DNA of 64,000 bases from Pseudoneurospora amorphoporcata. Its lineage: Eukaryota > Ascomycota > Sordariomycetes > Sordariales > Sordariaceae. Made by a program: the position numbers and the translations under genes. The stretch lies in NCBI GenBank assembly GCA_033297205.1, contig MU859230.1, positions 1 through 64,000 on the forward strand, given 5' to 3'. Numbering within the stretch: the first letter of the stretch is position 1; each line of letters opens with the position of its first letter. Shown in pieces: positions 54,583-64,000 of this stretch. The notes below the pieces were generated by a model. That model was not told the origin of the DNA and searched no databases. It worked only from the letters and a program-made list of their open reading frames with translations.

Positions 54583-57500
54583 TCAAATAGCAATAAAGAA
54601 GCTCTTCTCCCCCTCCTTCGGCAACACCCTCGCCCTCTCAACAATCGGATCCACACAAGCCAACCTGATCCTCTCCGGCGTCGCCGGGCTCTCCAGCCTC
54701 AACAACCCATCATCCTCTCCACCCTCGGCCCCAACCTTGGCCTTGACACCATACTGCGCTCTCGCGGCCTTGAGCGCATCGCGAATGGCAAAGAACACCG
54801 CGCTGCCCATGAACAGCGGCGGCTCACCCACACCTCTACTCCTCTGAATCGTCCTCAGCTCCTTCCACTCCACTCCCTTGAGCAAGCTCACATTCCACTG
54901 CTGCGGAATGTCGCGGAAGCCAGGGATCTTGTAGGTGCCCGGTCCGCGGGTGAACAGGTTACCCGCCATCGGCCCGTAGCGCATCCACAGCGACTCCTCC
55001 ATGGTGAACAGTCCCAAACCCTGGACAAATGCGCCCTGGATCTGGCCGTAGTCAATAGCCGGGTTGATACTCTGCCCCACGTCCATCTTGATGTCAGCGC
55101 GCAGACAGGTCCAGGTGCCCGTGAGCGTATCGATCTCCACCTCGGCGACCGCGACGCCCTGCGTGAAGTAGAAGAACATCTTGCCCTTGTTCTCGCCCCA
55201 GGTGTAGCCGATCTCGGGCGTCTTATAGAAGCCTTGGGCGGACAGGTTGACGCGGTCAAAGTAGGCGGCATGGGCGATGTCCTTCATGGTGGCATCGGGG
55301 CCGAGCTTCTCGCGGTAGGGGGCGAGGCGCTCGTTGAGCTGCTGGCAGGCGTTGTAGATGGCGTAGCCGTTGAGATCGGAAGAGGCCGAGGCGGCGGTGG
55401 CGGAGGCGTTGGCGACCGTGTTGGTGGCCGTTTCGGAGATGAAGACGTTCTCGAGGGGAACGTTGAGGGCCTGGGCGGCGATCTGGGTCATCTTGGTGTG
55501 TAGACCTTGACCCATTTCGGTACCACCGTGGGCGACGAGCACGGAGCCATCGTGGTAGATATGGACGAGGGCACCGGCTTGGTTGAACCAGAGGGCAGTG
55601 AAGGAGATGCCGAACTTGGTGGGGATGATGGCGAGACCGCGCTTCCGCCACTTGTGCTCGGCGTTGTACTTGGCGATGGCCTCGCGGCGGGACTCATACT
55701 CGGCCTCCTTCATGATTTGTTCCCACATGAGAGGAACGTGCCAGTCGTTGAGTTCTTGGTTAAAGTGTGTACGCTCGCCGGGCTTGTAGAGGTTGATCTC
55801 ACGGAATCGCTCGACAGGCATGCCGAGACGGTCGGCGACTTCGTTCATGTACGACTCCGCGATGAACATGCCCTGAGGGCCGCCGAAACCACGGAAGGCA
55901 GTGTTGGACATGGTGTTGGTCTTGCAAATGCGGCCGGTGACATGCATGTTGGGAATGTTGTAGCAGTTGTCCGAGTGCGTCATGGCACGCTCGCAGACGG
56001 CGGCACTCAAGTCCCAACACCAACCACCGTTGCTAAAGATATCAACCTCGAGGGCCTGGATCTTGCCATCCTTGTTGACACCCATCTTCCACCGACCCAA
56101 GAAGGGGTGGCGCTGTCCGGAGGTGACCATATCTTCTTCACGGGTCAACATGCAGCGGACTGGACGGCCGGTTTTTTGTGCAGCAAGGGCAATGATGCTG
56201 CTGAGTTGCACCGATCTCGTCTCCTTTCCACCGAAACCACCTCCCAACCGCTTGACCTTGACCACAATTTTGTTTGCGGCAACGTCCAAGACGCGGGCGG
56301 CATATGCTTGGGCTTCGTTGGGGTTCTGTGTACTGGAGATGATCTCCATCTCGCCGTCTTCGTGCTTGGGAATCGCCAACGTGGCGTTGGTCTCCAGGTA
56401 GAAATGCTCCTGACCACCCATTCTGGCTACGCCAGAGAAGACATAGTCAGAGTTCTCGAAGCCCTCCTTTGTGTCACCCTTCTTAATCTCCCTGAAGAAG
56501 TCAAAGAAGCTCTCCTTCTCGATAGCCTCCTCGATGGTGTAAATGGCAGGTAACTCCTCATATTTCACCTTGACAGCTCTGGCACCCTCGGCAGCACGAG
56601 CAGCCGATGTAGCAACAATAAGGCCAATAGGCTGACCAGCTGTGTAAATAGTGTCTTCGGCGAAGAAGACTTCTTGGTAGTGAGGGGCACCCCAGTGATT
56701 GGCCGCGGCATTGGGCATGTCATTCTTGTCGATGTACTTAACAACTCCTGGAATATCCAACGCAGCTGAAGCGTCCACCGACAACAGCTTGGCATGCGCC
56801 TTTGTGGAGAGGACCAAGCAACCGTACAGTTCATTCTTCAATGGTGGGATATCGTCGGTGTATTGAGCCTCTCCCGTGACCTGCTTCAGCGCTGCAAGAT
56901 GAGGGTTCGATTTGCCAACAGTTTCTTGCAGGTAAGCAGAAGCCGCCTCCTTATCTTCCTGACCAGTAGAAATTTCTCTCTCGAGCTCGGGCACGGCCTC
57001 TTTATCGGCGTTGCTTCCCAGAATAAGCATGAACTCGTGGTAGAATCGGTAGAAGAGACCGATGGCCAGCGACTTTCTGTATGTGGCCATGCCACCTGGT
57101 ACGCTGAATGACAGGTTGAAATCCCGCTCCAGCGCGTTCATGACGCCTTCCAGTGTCTCTTGCTCGGCGAACTTTTTGCCCAGGAGATATGAATTTGCGG
57201 TCTTGGCAGCGACGGTTGCGGGCGCCATGCCGCCGTAGACAAGGTTGCATTGGTCGACAATGCCGTCCTCGTTGAGACGAACTCTGAAGGCAGAGGTGAC
57301 GATAGCAATATCGTCATCTTTCCTCTTGGCCTGCTTGTAAGCCCGGAATAGCTCATTGTTCTCCAGAGTTAGCGGGACACGGATGGCTGCCAAAATGGCA
57401 TCCTGGGGAAGTGCCGTACGGCGATAACCAGTGAAGAACTGGGCCATAGGGATCTTGGTCTCGACAATTCCGTCGTCGCCGAGGGACTTGGCCACCAAAA

Positions 57501-58779
57501 CGGCATCAGCAGCTAGCAGTACTGGGTTCAAATCAGAAATGGGCGAAGCAGTCACCAAGTTTCCTGCTGGTGTACCCACGTTCCTGATCTGCCTGCCAGC
57601 AAAGTACTTGAGCTGCTTGTATATGGCGTTGAAGATCTGCCCCCTCTTCTCTCCGTAGTGCCTGATGGCTTCCTGGCAGACATTCTCCAGATCGGTAAGG
57701 GTGATGTTGCCGCCCACCTCGATGTGGTTTTCCTTGAAGGAATACTGTCGTAGCTCGGGAATGTCGCCGACAAAGACAGAAATGGGAAATTGGAAAGCCT
57801 TGAACTTGATCTCGATCTGTGTTTCCGTGCTGCCACCGATGATCTTGGCATCTGGATACACCTTCTTGATCTCAAGTAACTGCTCAAGCTTGGTAGGACG
57901 GAACCAACGTTTTCGCTTGTTTCCAAACGAAAGCGGCCTAAACTCCTGCTTCTTGAGTGCTGGAGGGAAGATGAGCTCGGTCTCGGGGTTATACGCGATG
58001 AATCCTGGAGGCATAAAGCGCTTGATGGGCTGGTCGTCTCCGTTCTTGTTTGCTCCTCCGCAGCCACCACCACCTCCCTCCATGCAGCAGCCGTTGCCTC
58101 CGTTTGCCTTGCTGTTACCGCAAGCCGCAGGAGCTTTCTTGGTGAAAGTGTGAGCAGCGTCTAGAATAGGGCGGTATCCGGTACACCTGCAGAGATTTCC
58201 ATCGAAAGCCTCTTCGACGTCGTGTTCCGAGGGGCTGTCATTGTTACGCAGGAGAGCGTACAAGCTCATGACGATACCGGGCGTACAGAAACCGCACTGG
58301 GAGCCATTGCCTTTGGCCACCCGTTCCTGGGCGGGGTGCGGCTTCTTGACGTTCCCGATACCCTCGACAGTGATGACATGCTTGCCGTCGACAGATACCA
58401 ATGGTGCTAGACAGGCATTTACACTGGCATGGTAAATCTTGTTTGTTGTTGGGTTGAACTGGGAGACAACAACAGTGCATGCTCCACAACCGCCTTCTCC
58501 ACAGCCGCTGTCAGGGGCATCTTGTCAGCTATCTAGACTAACGGCCTTGAAGATATCCGGATGAAGTCGTGGGTCAACATACAGCTTGGTGCCCGTCAAA
58601 CCAATACCACGAAGATATTCCAACAGGGTGATTTCCGGGTCGATGTCATCCAAGACCACCCGGGTGCCGTTGAGGTAGAAACGAAGAGTGTCGTCGAATG
58701 TTGTTGTTAGAGACCGGGGCAGTGATCCCAGGTCTGGAGAGGCGACGCCCGACTCCACGGAGACAGCGCTCGGGGCCAT
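54583..58779 (-). CDS. xdh-1: Xanthine dehydrogenase
   Basis: Two exons (58779-58583, 58507-54583) give 1373 residues, the usual size. The N-terminal [2Fe-2S] domain has Cys68, Cys73, Cys76 and Cys98 (GCGEGGCGAC, NACLAP). The second cluster uses QCGFC (137, 140) and CRC (172, 174). A Cys/Gly-rich linker leads to the FAD domain (about 260-440: IIGGSTETQIEIKFKAF, GNLVTASPISDLNPVLLAAD). The molybdopterin part has GGGFGGKETRSVQL, FRGFGGPQGMF, GGTEMGQGLHTKM and GVGEPPLFMGSAVFFAIRDA with the catalytic glutamate. The enzyme oxidises hypoxanthine and xanthine to urate with NAD+ in purine use. The intron sits just before the first cluster. An exact UaY-type site lies 600 bp upstream, and GATA elements lie nearer (58866, 58915, 59040), suggesting purine induction and nitrogen control. 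The symbol is the Neurospora gene name as I recall it. Confidence 0.96.
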
Positions 58780-59259
58780 GATCTGTTTGATGACTCTCTT
58801 CAGTCCTGACTCTGTACCACACGACAAGACGGGGAGGAGAGCAAGACAACGGGGCTATTTGGTGTTTATCCAGAAATGAGGAAAGAGAATAGAAAGCAGA
58901 AGGCAAATCCTCACAGATAGGTAGAAGGGTCCGGGAGAAGAAAAAGCAAGCCCAACAATGGAGGGTCGGATCGGGGGAGATCAATCAGTTGGCCAGTTAC
59001 TTGTTGTATCAGTGCGTTCCATTTGTTCCATTTATTATTGATAACCAAGTGTCAAGAACAGGATGGGAGCTCGTAGGAGAGTGCCGAGGGAAGCAACAGG
59101 GCCCAAGTCTAGTTGAAGCCTAGCAAGGTTGACAGCAGCAGGAGCAGGTGGCAACCCACTCTGGGACTGGGTGAGCTTTTGGTGTGCTTGGTTCGCCGGC
59201 GCCCGATCAGGTAGTGCACAACCTCACGGAGGGCGGTTCCACGATACACACTGCATACC

Positions 59260-59335
59260 TACTCGTGTGGGCTCGAATCGCCTGTCACACCCCTTGCGCA
59301 TTGGGTCTGAAGGGCGATTCGAGCCCAGACGAGTA
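59260..59335. repeat. 76-bp imperfect palindrome (23-bp arms, one mismatch)
   Basis: The arm 59260-59282 and the reverse complement of 59313-59335 agree at 22 of 23 bases (GGGCTCGAATCGCC core). The 30-base centre is itself 20/30 self-complementary, so about 32 of 38 base pairs can form in a full hairpin. A palindrome this long in unique DNA suggests a footprint of a small inverted-repeat transposon or a cruciform-forming element. Immediate flanks show no clear target duplication. Confidence 0.85.
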
Positions 59336-59381
59336 TCGAAAAAAGACGGAGCAAATCAGAACAATTGCTAGTGGGGGGTCT

Positions 59382-59395
59382 TCGGCCGGTTCCGA
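59382..59395 (-). promoter_or_regulatory. Predicted UaY/PCO-1 binding site upstream of xanthine dehydrogenase
   Basis: TCGGCCGGTTCCGA is an exact match to TCGG-N6-CCGA, the site bound by the Zn2Cys6 purine-pathway activator UaY of Aspergillus and its Neurospora homologue PCO-1. It lies 603 bp upstream of the xanthine dehydrogenase start codon, a known class of UaY target. It is inferred from sequence only. Confidence 0.6.
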
Positions 59396-60067
59396 ACTTC
59401 CGCCACCATCCCCCTATCACTCCAAGTCCGCTGCATCCCGTGGACCCGACCCCGCGTTGGCCCTTCTCCAGCTTCCCTTTCGGAGCAGATCGGTTCTTAT
59501 CGGTCTTCCCCATTGTCCTCCGACCCTAACCCTTTGGCTTGGCTTCCCCTCATTCCCCCTGTCGCCGTCCCTCTCCAAATCACTTTACGACTTCACCTCC
59601 CCCAACAAAAGGAACATTATCAGAGACACTTCACTTCACCTTCGGCATTCTTATTTGTTCTCGTCAAGCTCCTTGCGCAGGATGAGAATGCCATGTCATT
59701 CTTGAGCTTGTACAATGACCAGAGACGATCAACATACTGCCCTCCCTCCCTCCAAACATACCCTTTCCTGGGCGTCCCTGGTAAGAAAGCTCGCCGGGTA
59801 TTTTGACCCGGTTGAACAAAACTCGTGCAGTATAGACGGGAGTGATATTGCCGCTCATTATCATGCTGCGTGTTAATATGGAAACGTGGTTGCTCGTCGT
59901 CGAGAAGGAAAACTTTAGGCAAAGTTCATCTAAACATTCTTCGCTAACCATTATATGTAGTTGATGATTCCCAAACACTCGTCAATAAACTGATCTTCAC
60001 TCTTATGGAAGTTATTCGCATTTTGATCAATAAAATCGCCTTGAAAAACTGACTTTGAACCTCCAAA

Positions 60068-60524
60068 ATGGAAGACATCAAAAATTCCACAACGTAATCA
60101 ACGACACCCTCCGCTCCTCCCCGACTACCCACACCGTCACCGACCCACGAACCGAATCCCCCCTCTGGCCGGTTCCTATCGCTTCTGGCCAAGACTTCGA
60201 AGACGCCGTCACCGCCGCCCAAACCGCCTTCAGAACCTGGAAGCTCACCTCCCTCTCCGAGCGCCAAACCCTCCTCACAAAACTCGCCTCCAACCTCCAA
60301 GACCAGCTCCCGCTCCTCTCGCAAATTCTCGCTCGCGAATCCGGCAAGTCCCTCCTCCTCTCCGAGCTCGACGTCCGCGGCGCCATCGCCCAATGTCTGC
60401 ACTACGCCCAACCCTCCAACGTTTTATCCGACCACGTCCAATTTGAAGATGAAACAGTCAAAATCATCGCCACGCATGTGCCGCTGGGGACAGTAGCCGC
60501 CATCTGCCCCTGGAACTTAGGTCT
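60068..60524 (+). pseudogene. Broken aldehyde dehydrogenase fragment
   Basis: Reading from about 60085, the frame gives FHNVINDTLRSSPTTHTVTD, then DFEDAVTAAQTAFRTWKLTS, LASNLQDQLPLLSQILARES, GKSLLLSELDVRGAIAQCLH and VPLGTVAAICPWN. This is the first third of a NAD(P)-dependent aldehyde dehydrogenase up to the PWN motif. Beyond about 60524 homology ends and the 3' end of the Spo22 gene follows within 90 bp, so the catalytic Glu and Cys region is gone. The only plausible start codon, ATG at 60068 (MEDIK), is out of frame by one base at a run of five A residues, as if one A had been lost. It is therefore doubly broken: frameshifted at the start and truncated. Confidence 0.8.
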
Positions 60525-60611
60525 AGTACGTGGTATGGGATCAATAAACTTGAATACCAGAACATTCTACTTCTCTGATTCCTTGATGATGACAACGCCG
60601 GTGGTCTTCGA

Positions 60612-63600
60612 TCATCTCTCCCTATTCCTCCCGTCATCCTCAAAACTTAACCTCATGAACTTGTCCTGCAACATCCTCTCAAAGCCTCCATCAGTACAAT
60701 AATGTGCCAGATTTAACGCCGTAGATCCCCACTCTTTTGCTCGGTCTCGCTCATAAGCACCGTACAGGTCTATAGCGTGATTGAATGCCGTAGCTGCCAT
60801 CCATTCTAGTTCCTCTTCTGGCCAGCGGGCATCGCTCTGGTAATGTAGATAATGGTTAGCTACGACAAGTTGGTCCGCAACACAGTAGTGATGAAGAGCA
60901 TCGAAAGGAAACTAACCGCATGCAACTCTCTCGCCTTGCCACAAGCTTCCTGGAGCAGCTTCATAGCCAGAGTATCATCCAGGGGAAGCGTCGCCTGGAA
61001 CAGACACCTTGTATACTTGGCCAGCTTGACAGCATCGAAGCTTTCCAGGTCCCAGATTTCGTTGACGATCTTTCGCATGGTTGAGTAAAGCACTTCACAA
61101 GGGCAGTGTGTCAGAAACCTCAAACCAACCGATTGCATAGGAAAAAGCATGACAAAGAACAAACCTTGCCCCGGCACCTGTGCCCTCAAAAGACTATCCG
61201 CCATAGCCTGATACGCAACCGCACTCTTACACGGCACCGCCCTCTGCACGATCCCTCCCAAATCATCCCACTGACCCAGCGCAACCGCTGCTTCAAAATC
61301 AAACGTCAGCAACGTCGCATGCTTTCGTACCATATCCGCTCGGGACTGCTCATCCAAGCGTGGCAGGTACTCGGGGACCTGGCTGTCAAACGCCAAGACG
61401 TGTTTTCGCATGAGTTGGTAGTCTTCGAGTTGCTCCTTGACGTTATCCTGAGTTCGGGCGAAGGAGATCAGTGCCGAAGCGATGATGAACCTGGAGAAGA
61501 GGGCCTTGAGGGTGACTTCGACTTGAGATCCCACGTCGGAGGGGAAGTGGCCGATGATGTTGACGCAGGCCGTTAGTAGGCGGACCACGCATCGGAGGTC
61601 CCAGGTTGTAGTGTGTTTCAGGGCGAGGTTGTAGGCATTTCGGCTGAACCATTCGAGTTCGTCGATGGTGAAGAGCTTGTGGGTTTTGGGATCGTTCGCT
61701 TGCCGCTCGAGCGCAAATACGACTGGCACTGTTAGTGAGGCCAAGGTAGTTTTCATAAAGGGGGCTTACCGATGTCAAACTGGCGACAAAGGTCGTTGAT
61801 AAAGTCTTCTTTTCTGTCATCCGGATTCTCAGCCAAAATGTTTAGGAGCCGTATCAGACATCTGAAGAGTGCTGGTAGGTGGATCGGGTTGGGATCTTTG
61901 TACTCGTAACTCTCCTGAAGCTTCTTCAGCGCGGCGATGGCACAGAAGATGTCTCCCTTTTTGTGAGATTCCGCGATACAAGCCCCCAGAAAGTCAACGT
62001 GGTCGGGGGCTTGACCTATGGTATGAATACACTGTTCCGCCAGGATGTGGTCCTCACATCGAATAGCCACTTTGAATGCGAGATAGGCAGTCATGGGCTC
62101 TCTCCAACTCTGTTTGGACAGGTTGTGAACCACTGATATAGCTGCTTCGAGCTCATTCCTTGCGAGCGCACAAAGGAGCAACTTTCTGTCTAGAGTCAGA
62201 CATTTGTAGACCGAGGTAATAAAGGGGAAATGACCAAATACCTTTCCAACTTTGCCATATTCCCAGGGCCGCAGTTCTGAAAGATGTGATGGAGTGCTAG
62301 ACGACACCAATTCTCGGCTATGTCGTATTGTTTTTGCCTGTAATTGGATTCTAGTTTCTTCCATATCAACTACAAGCCAACGAGTCAGTAATAAGCTAGA
62401 ACGGAAACTTGGGATATATATACCGCTTGCGCCGCAACAGCAGCTTCTGCACTCAACGGCCTCGTCAGGTTTAAAAGGACACCCCGTACGGTTTGGATAG
62501 TTTCGTTTGTATCTCTTTGGTTGGCGGCCATCCAAATCCGTGTGATAACCGCCTTCTCCATCCAACTATTATCGTCAACTCCGCGCACGGAGAGGATGAA
62601 GTCATCCAGCACCGCGCAAGCAGCGCCAGGACTTTTGTCGTGTAATTTCCTGATGTGATGAATAACCAACTTGAATCCGGCGTCGGAAGAGTTGAAGTGT
62701 TTGATCAATCGTCGCAAGACGTCACTGTATGCGTCGTCGTCGAATATCTCCGCGGGTGTTTTTCGAAGCACCTCGAGCTTGAGAAGAGACACTACTGGCC
62801 TGTTGCCTACCTCTGACTCGATGTAGTCAACAAGTTTTGTGGCCTTGTCGAGATCCGTTGAGGTACCTGTAGCTAGAAGGGCGCTCACGAGTGCTTGTAA
62901 GATGGCAAGCCGGAGCTCGAGTCCTTCGCGAGACAGATGCTCGAGATTTGGGGTGTTGATGACCTCGTTTGCTCGTTGTAGCCATTTTGTGGCGAGATCG
63001 AAGTCGCTGCGGGAGGCAAGCGACTTCCCAATTTCGTAAAGAACATCGGCTAGCCTTTCGGCGTAGTCGGGTGTGAGGTACTGACGAAGACGCTGTGATT
63101 TCGTGTACATGTGTTCGGCAACATCGATGTGGTTATCTGCCCATGACTGAAGAAACTCCATGTTAGCTGACTGCTGATCCTGCATATTTTCTCGATTCAG
63201 ACGAAACCTACTAGAGCTGTCCTCGTAATAAAGTATTCCACCTCGAGACAATTGTATTCGTCCACCTCCTCCTTCGGCAGTGCCGATGCAAGATCCTGGA
63301 GACAGCCTTTATAGTCGGTGGCCTTTTGAAGTACTCCTGTAGCCAGTTCAAACTCGGAGCTTTCTGGATAAAACACTCTGTATCAGCAACGCCGGACCAT
63401 GGGTACGTAACGGCATGAAAGGGGGGTTGTTGTCCGTACCGACACAGTCCCTCGCCGTCTTGAGCGCCAGTTTCACCACGTAAACCAGGTCTTGTGCCTT
63501 GGGCGTTCTGCTTGGATTTGCAACTACGAGTAAATAGAAAGCTAGTACTCGTCCATGCAAATAAAGCCTCTTCAGTCTTCCGTTTGTCGGTTCGCAGTCC

Positions 63601-63954
63601 CTGCGCAGTCGAGCGCAAATATTCCACAGGCGGGTACCCTGCTGGTCTACCTCGGGGTCGCGAGGGACCCCAGCAACGGGCTTGTGGGTGTAACTGTGAA
63701 GTTTCTTGACATGTTGGTTGATTTGGTCGACCAGCTGGTCTGTTGCCGGCGCATCGCTTGGGTCACTCGAGAGGATCTTGTAGAGGTCGCGAACGAAATC
63801 TGAGAGAAGAAGAGCCAATGTCAGCTTGATGTACGAGCGGGGACGGGGGAAAGAAAGGAATGTAAGATGAGTGCGCACCCAACGCTGCTTCTACGCGCTT
63901 GTCCGTCTTGTTGGCCGGCTGCGACACATCCTTGGTTCCCGTTGGGATGGGCAT
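60612..63954 (-). CDS. spo22: Meiotic TPR protein Spo22/Zip4 (TEX11 family)
   Basis: Nine exons can be joined in one frame (63954-63879, 63799-63440, 63375-63212, 63146-62424, 62369-62242, 62185-61770, 61722-61165, 61092-60917, 60836-60612), giving about 941 residues. The Spo22/Zip4 core is recognisable: ALSWADNHIDVAEHMYTKS across one junction, AERLADVLYEIGKSLASRSD, DLATKWLQRANEV, and, across two introns, LIWKKLESNYRQKQYDIAEN followed by WCRLALHHIFQNCGPGNMAK. It ends FEDDGRNRER. The protein is built of TPR-like helices. In yeast, plants and mammals this family promotes class I crossovers as a scaffold of the ZMM group. Another in-frame ATG at 63999 lies at the window edge, so the start may be further upstream. 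The intron at 61093-61164 is 72 bp, without a stop, and has a GTTTGT donor, so its removal is less certain. Confidence 0.85.
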
Positions 63955-64000
63955 GTTGCGACTTAAGACTGAGAAAGCAGCACGAAGTACCGCCAACATG

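Larger units (their letters stand above)
58780..60067. other. Divergent region upstream of xanthine dehydrogenase
   Basis: 1.29 kb. It holds GATA-type sites, the 76-bp palindrome and the TCGG-N6-CCGA site listed separately, and the former promoter of the broken aldehyde dehydrogenase. No intact gene. Confidence 0.65.

Noticed and set aside
55507..56553. 348-codon plus-strand frame
   Set aside because: Antisense of xanthine dehydrogenase, caused by biased third positions.
59184..59705. 173-codon plus frame and its 84-codon minus counterpart with similar peptides
   Set aside because: The similarity of the two peptides is produced by the 76-bp palindrome, not by coding.

Overview
The window reads as a chromosome arm segment of a filamentous ascomycete of the Sordariales, most likely Neurospora or a close relative. 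The reasons are short introns of about 50-100 bp with GTRNGT starts, CTAAC-type branch points and YAG ends; gene content typical of a fungus (Dsc3, Ima1, Cce1, Aim19, MINDY and exocyst homologues); and repeats whose stop codons are mostly explained by CpA-to-TpA (TpG-to-TpA) changes, the signature of repeat-induced point mutation (RIP). No bacterial operon, CRISPR array, rRNA gene or convincing tRNA gene was seen.

Region 1 (1-11145) is a nested transposon block with no host gene. From the left it holds: a decayed Ty3/gypsy pol fragment on the minus strand that runs off the window edge (1 to about 2005); a RIP-damaged PIF/Harbinger (HARBI1-type) transposase relic on the minus strand (about 2005-3630); inside that relic a 439-bp solo LTR (2904-3342) flanked by the 5-bp target duplication GAAAT; and next to it a structurally complete 7515-bp gypsy element with a C-terminal chromodomain (3631-11145, minus strand), with 221-bp LTRs, a polypurine tract, gag and pol in different frames, many stops, and target duplication AGTAA.

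Region 2 (11146-14387) has no gene I can support. It is the boundary between transposon block and gene-rich DNA.

Region 3 (14388-64000) is gene-dense, with about seventeen protein genes: Siw14-like phosphatase (+), Aim19-like protein (-), membrane DnaJ/Hlj1-like (+), MINDY deubiquitinase (+), steroid 5-alpha-reductase-like enzyme (+), short RecQ helicase (+), mitochondrial Holliday-junction resolvase Cce1 (-), glutathione reductase (+), cytochrome c oxidase subunit VIIc/Cox8 (+), exocyst Sec6 (+), PPR protein (-), mitochondrial ribosomal protein mS23/Rsm25 (+), Alg14 (-), inner nuclear membrane protein Ima1 (+), Dsc3 (-), an atypical Rho/Ras-like GTPase with a long N-terminal extension (-), kynurenine-type aminotransferase (+), xanthine dehydrogenase (-), a broken aldehyde dehydrogenase fragment (+) and the meiotic TPR protein Spo22/Zip4 (-), which may extend past the right edge.

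The genes are not a pathway cluster. A mitochondrial theme recurs (Aim19, Cce1, glutathione reductase, Cox8, PPR protein, mS23, aminotransferase), and the PPR and mS23 genes share a divergent promoter region. The xanthine dehydrogenase promoter carries an exact TCGG-N6-CCGA site, the consensus of the purine regulator UaY/PCO-1, next to a 76-bp imperfect palindrome. I did not find a clearly new biological system. The strongest leads are the nested repeats with their precise junctions, the MINDY protein with repeated N-terminal motifs and a CaaX end, the atypical GTPase, the predicted membrane-tethered Siw14-like phosphatase, and the truncated aldehyde dehydrogenase.
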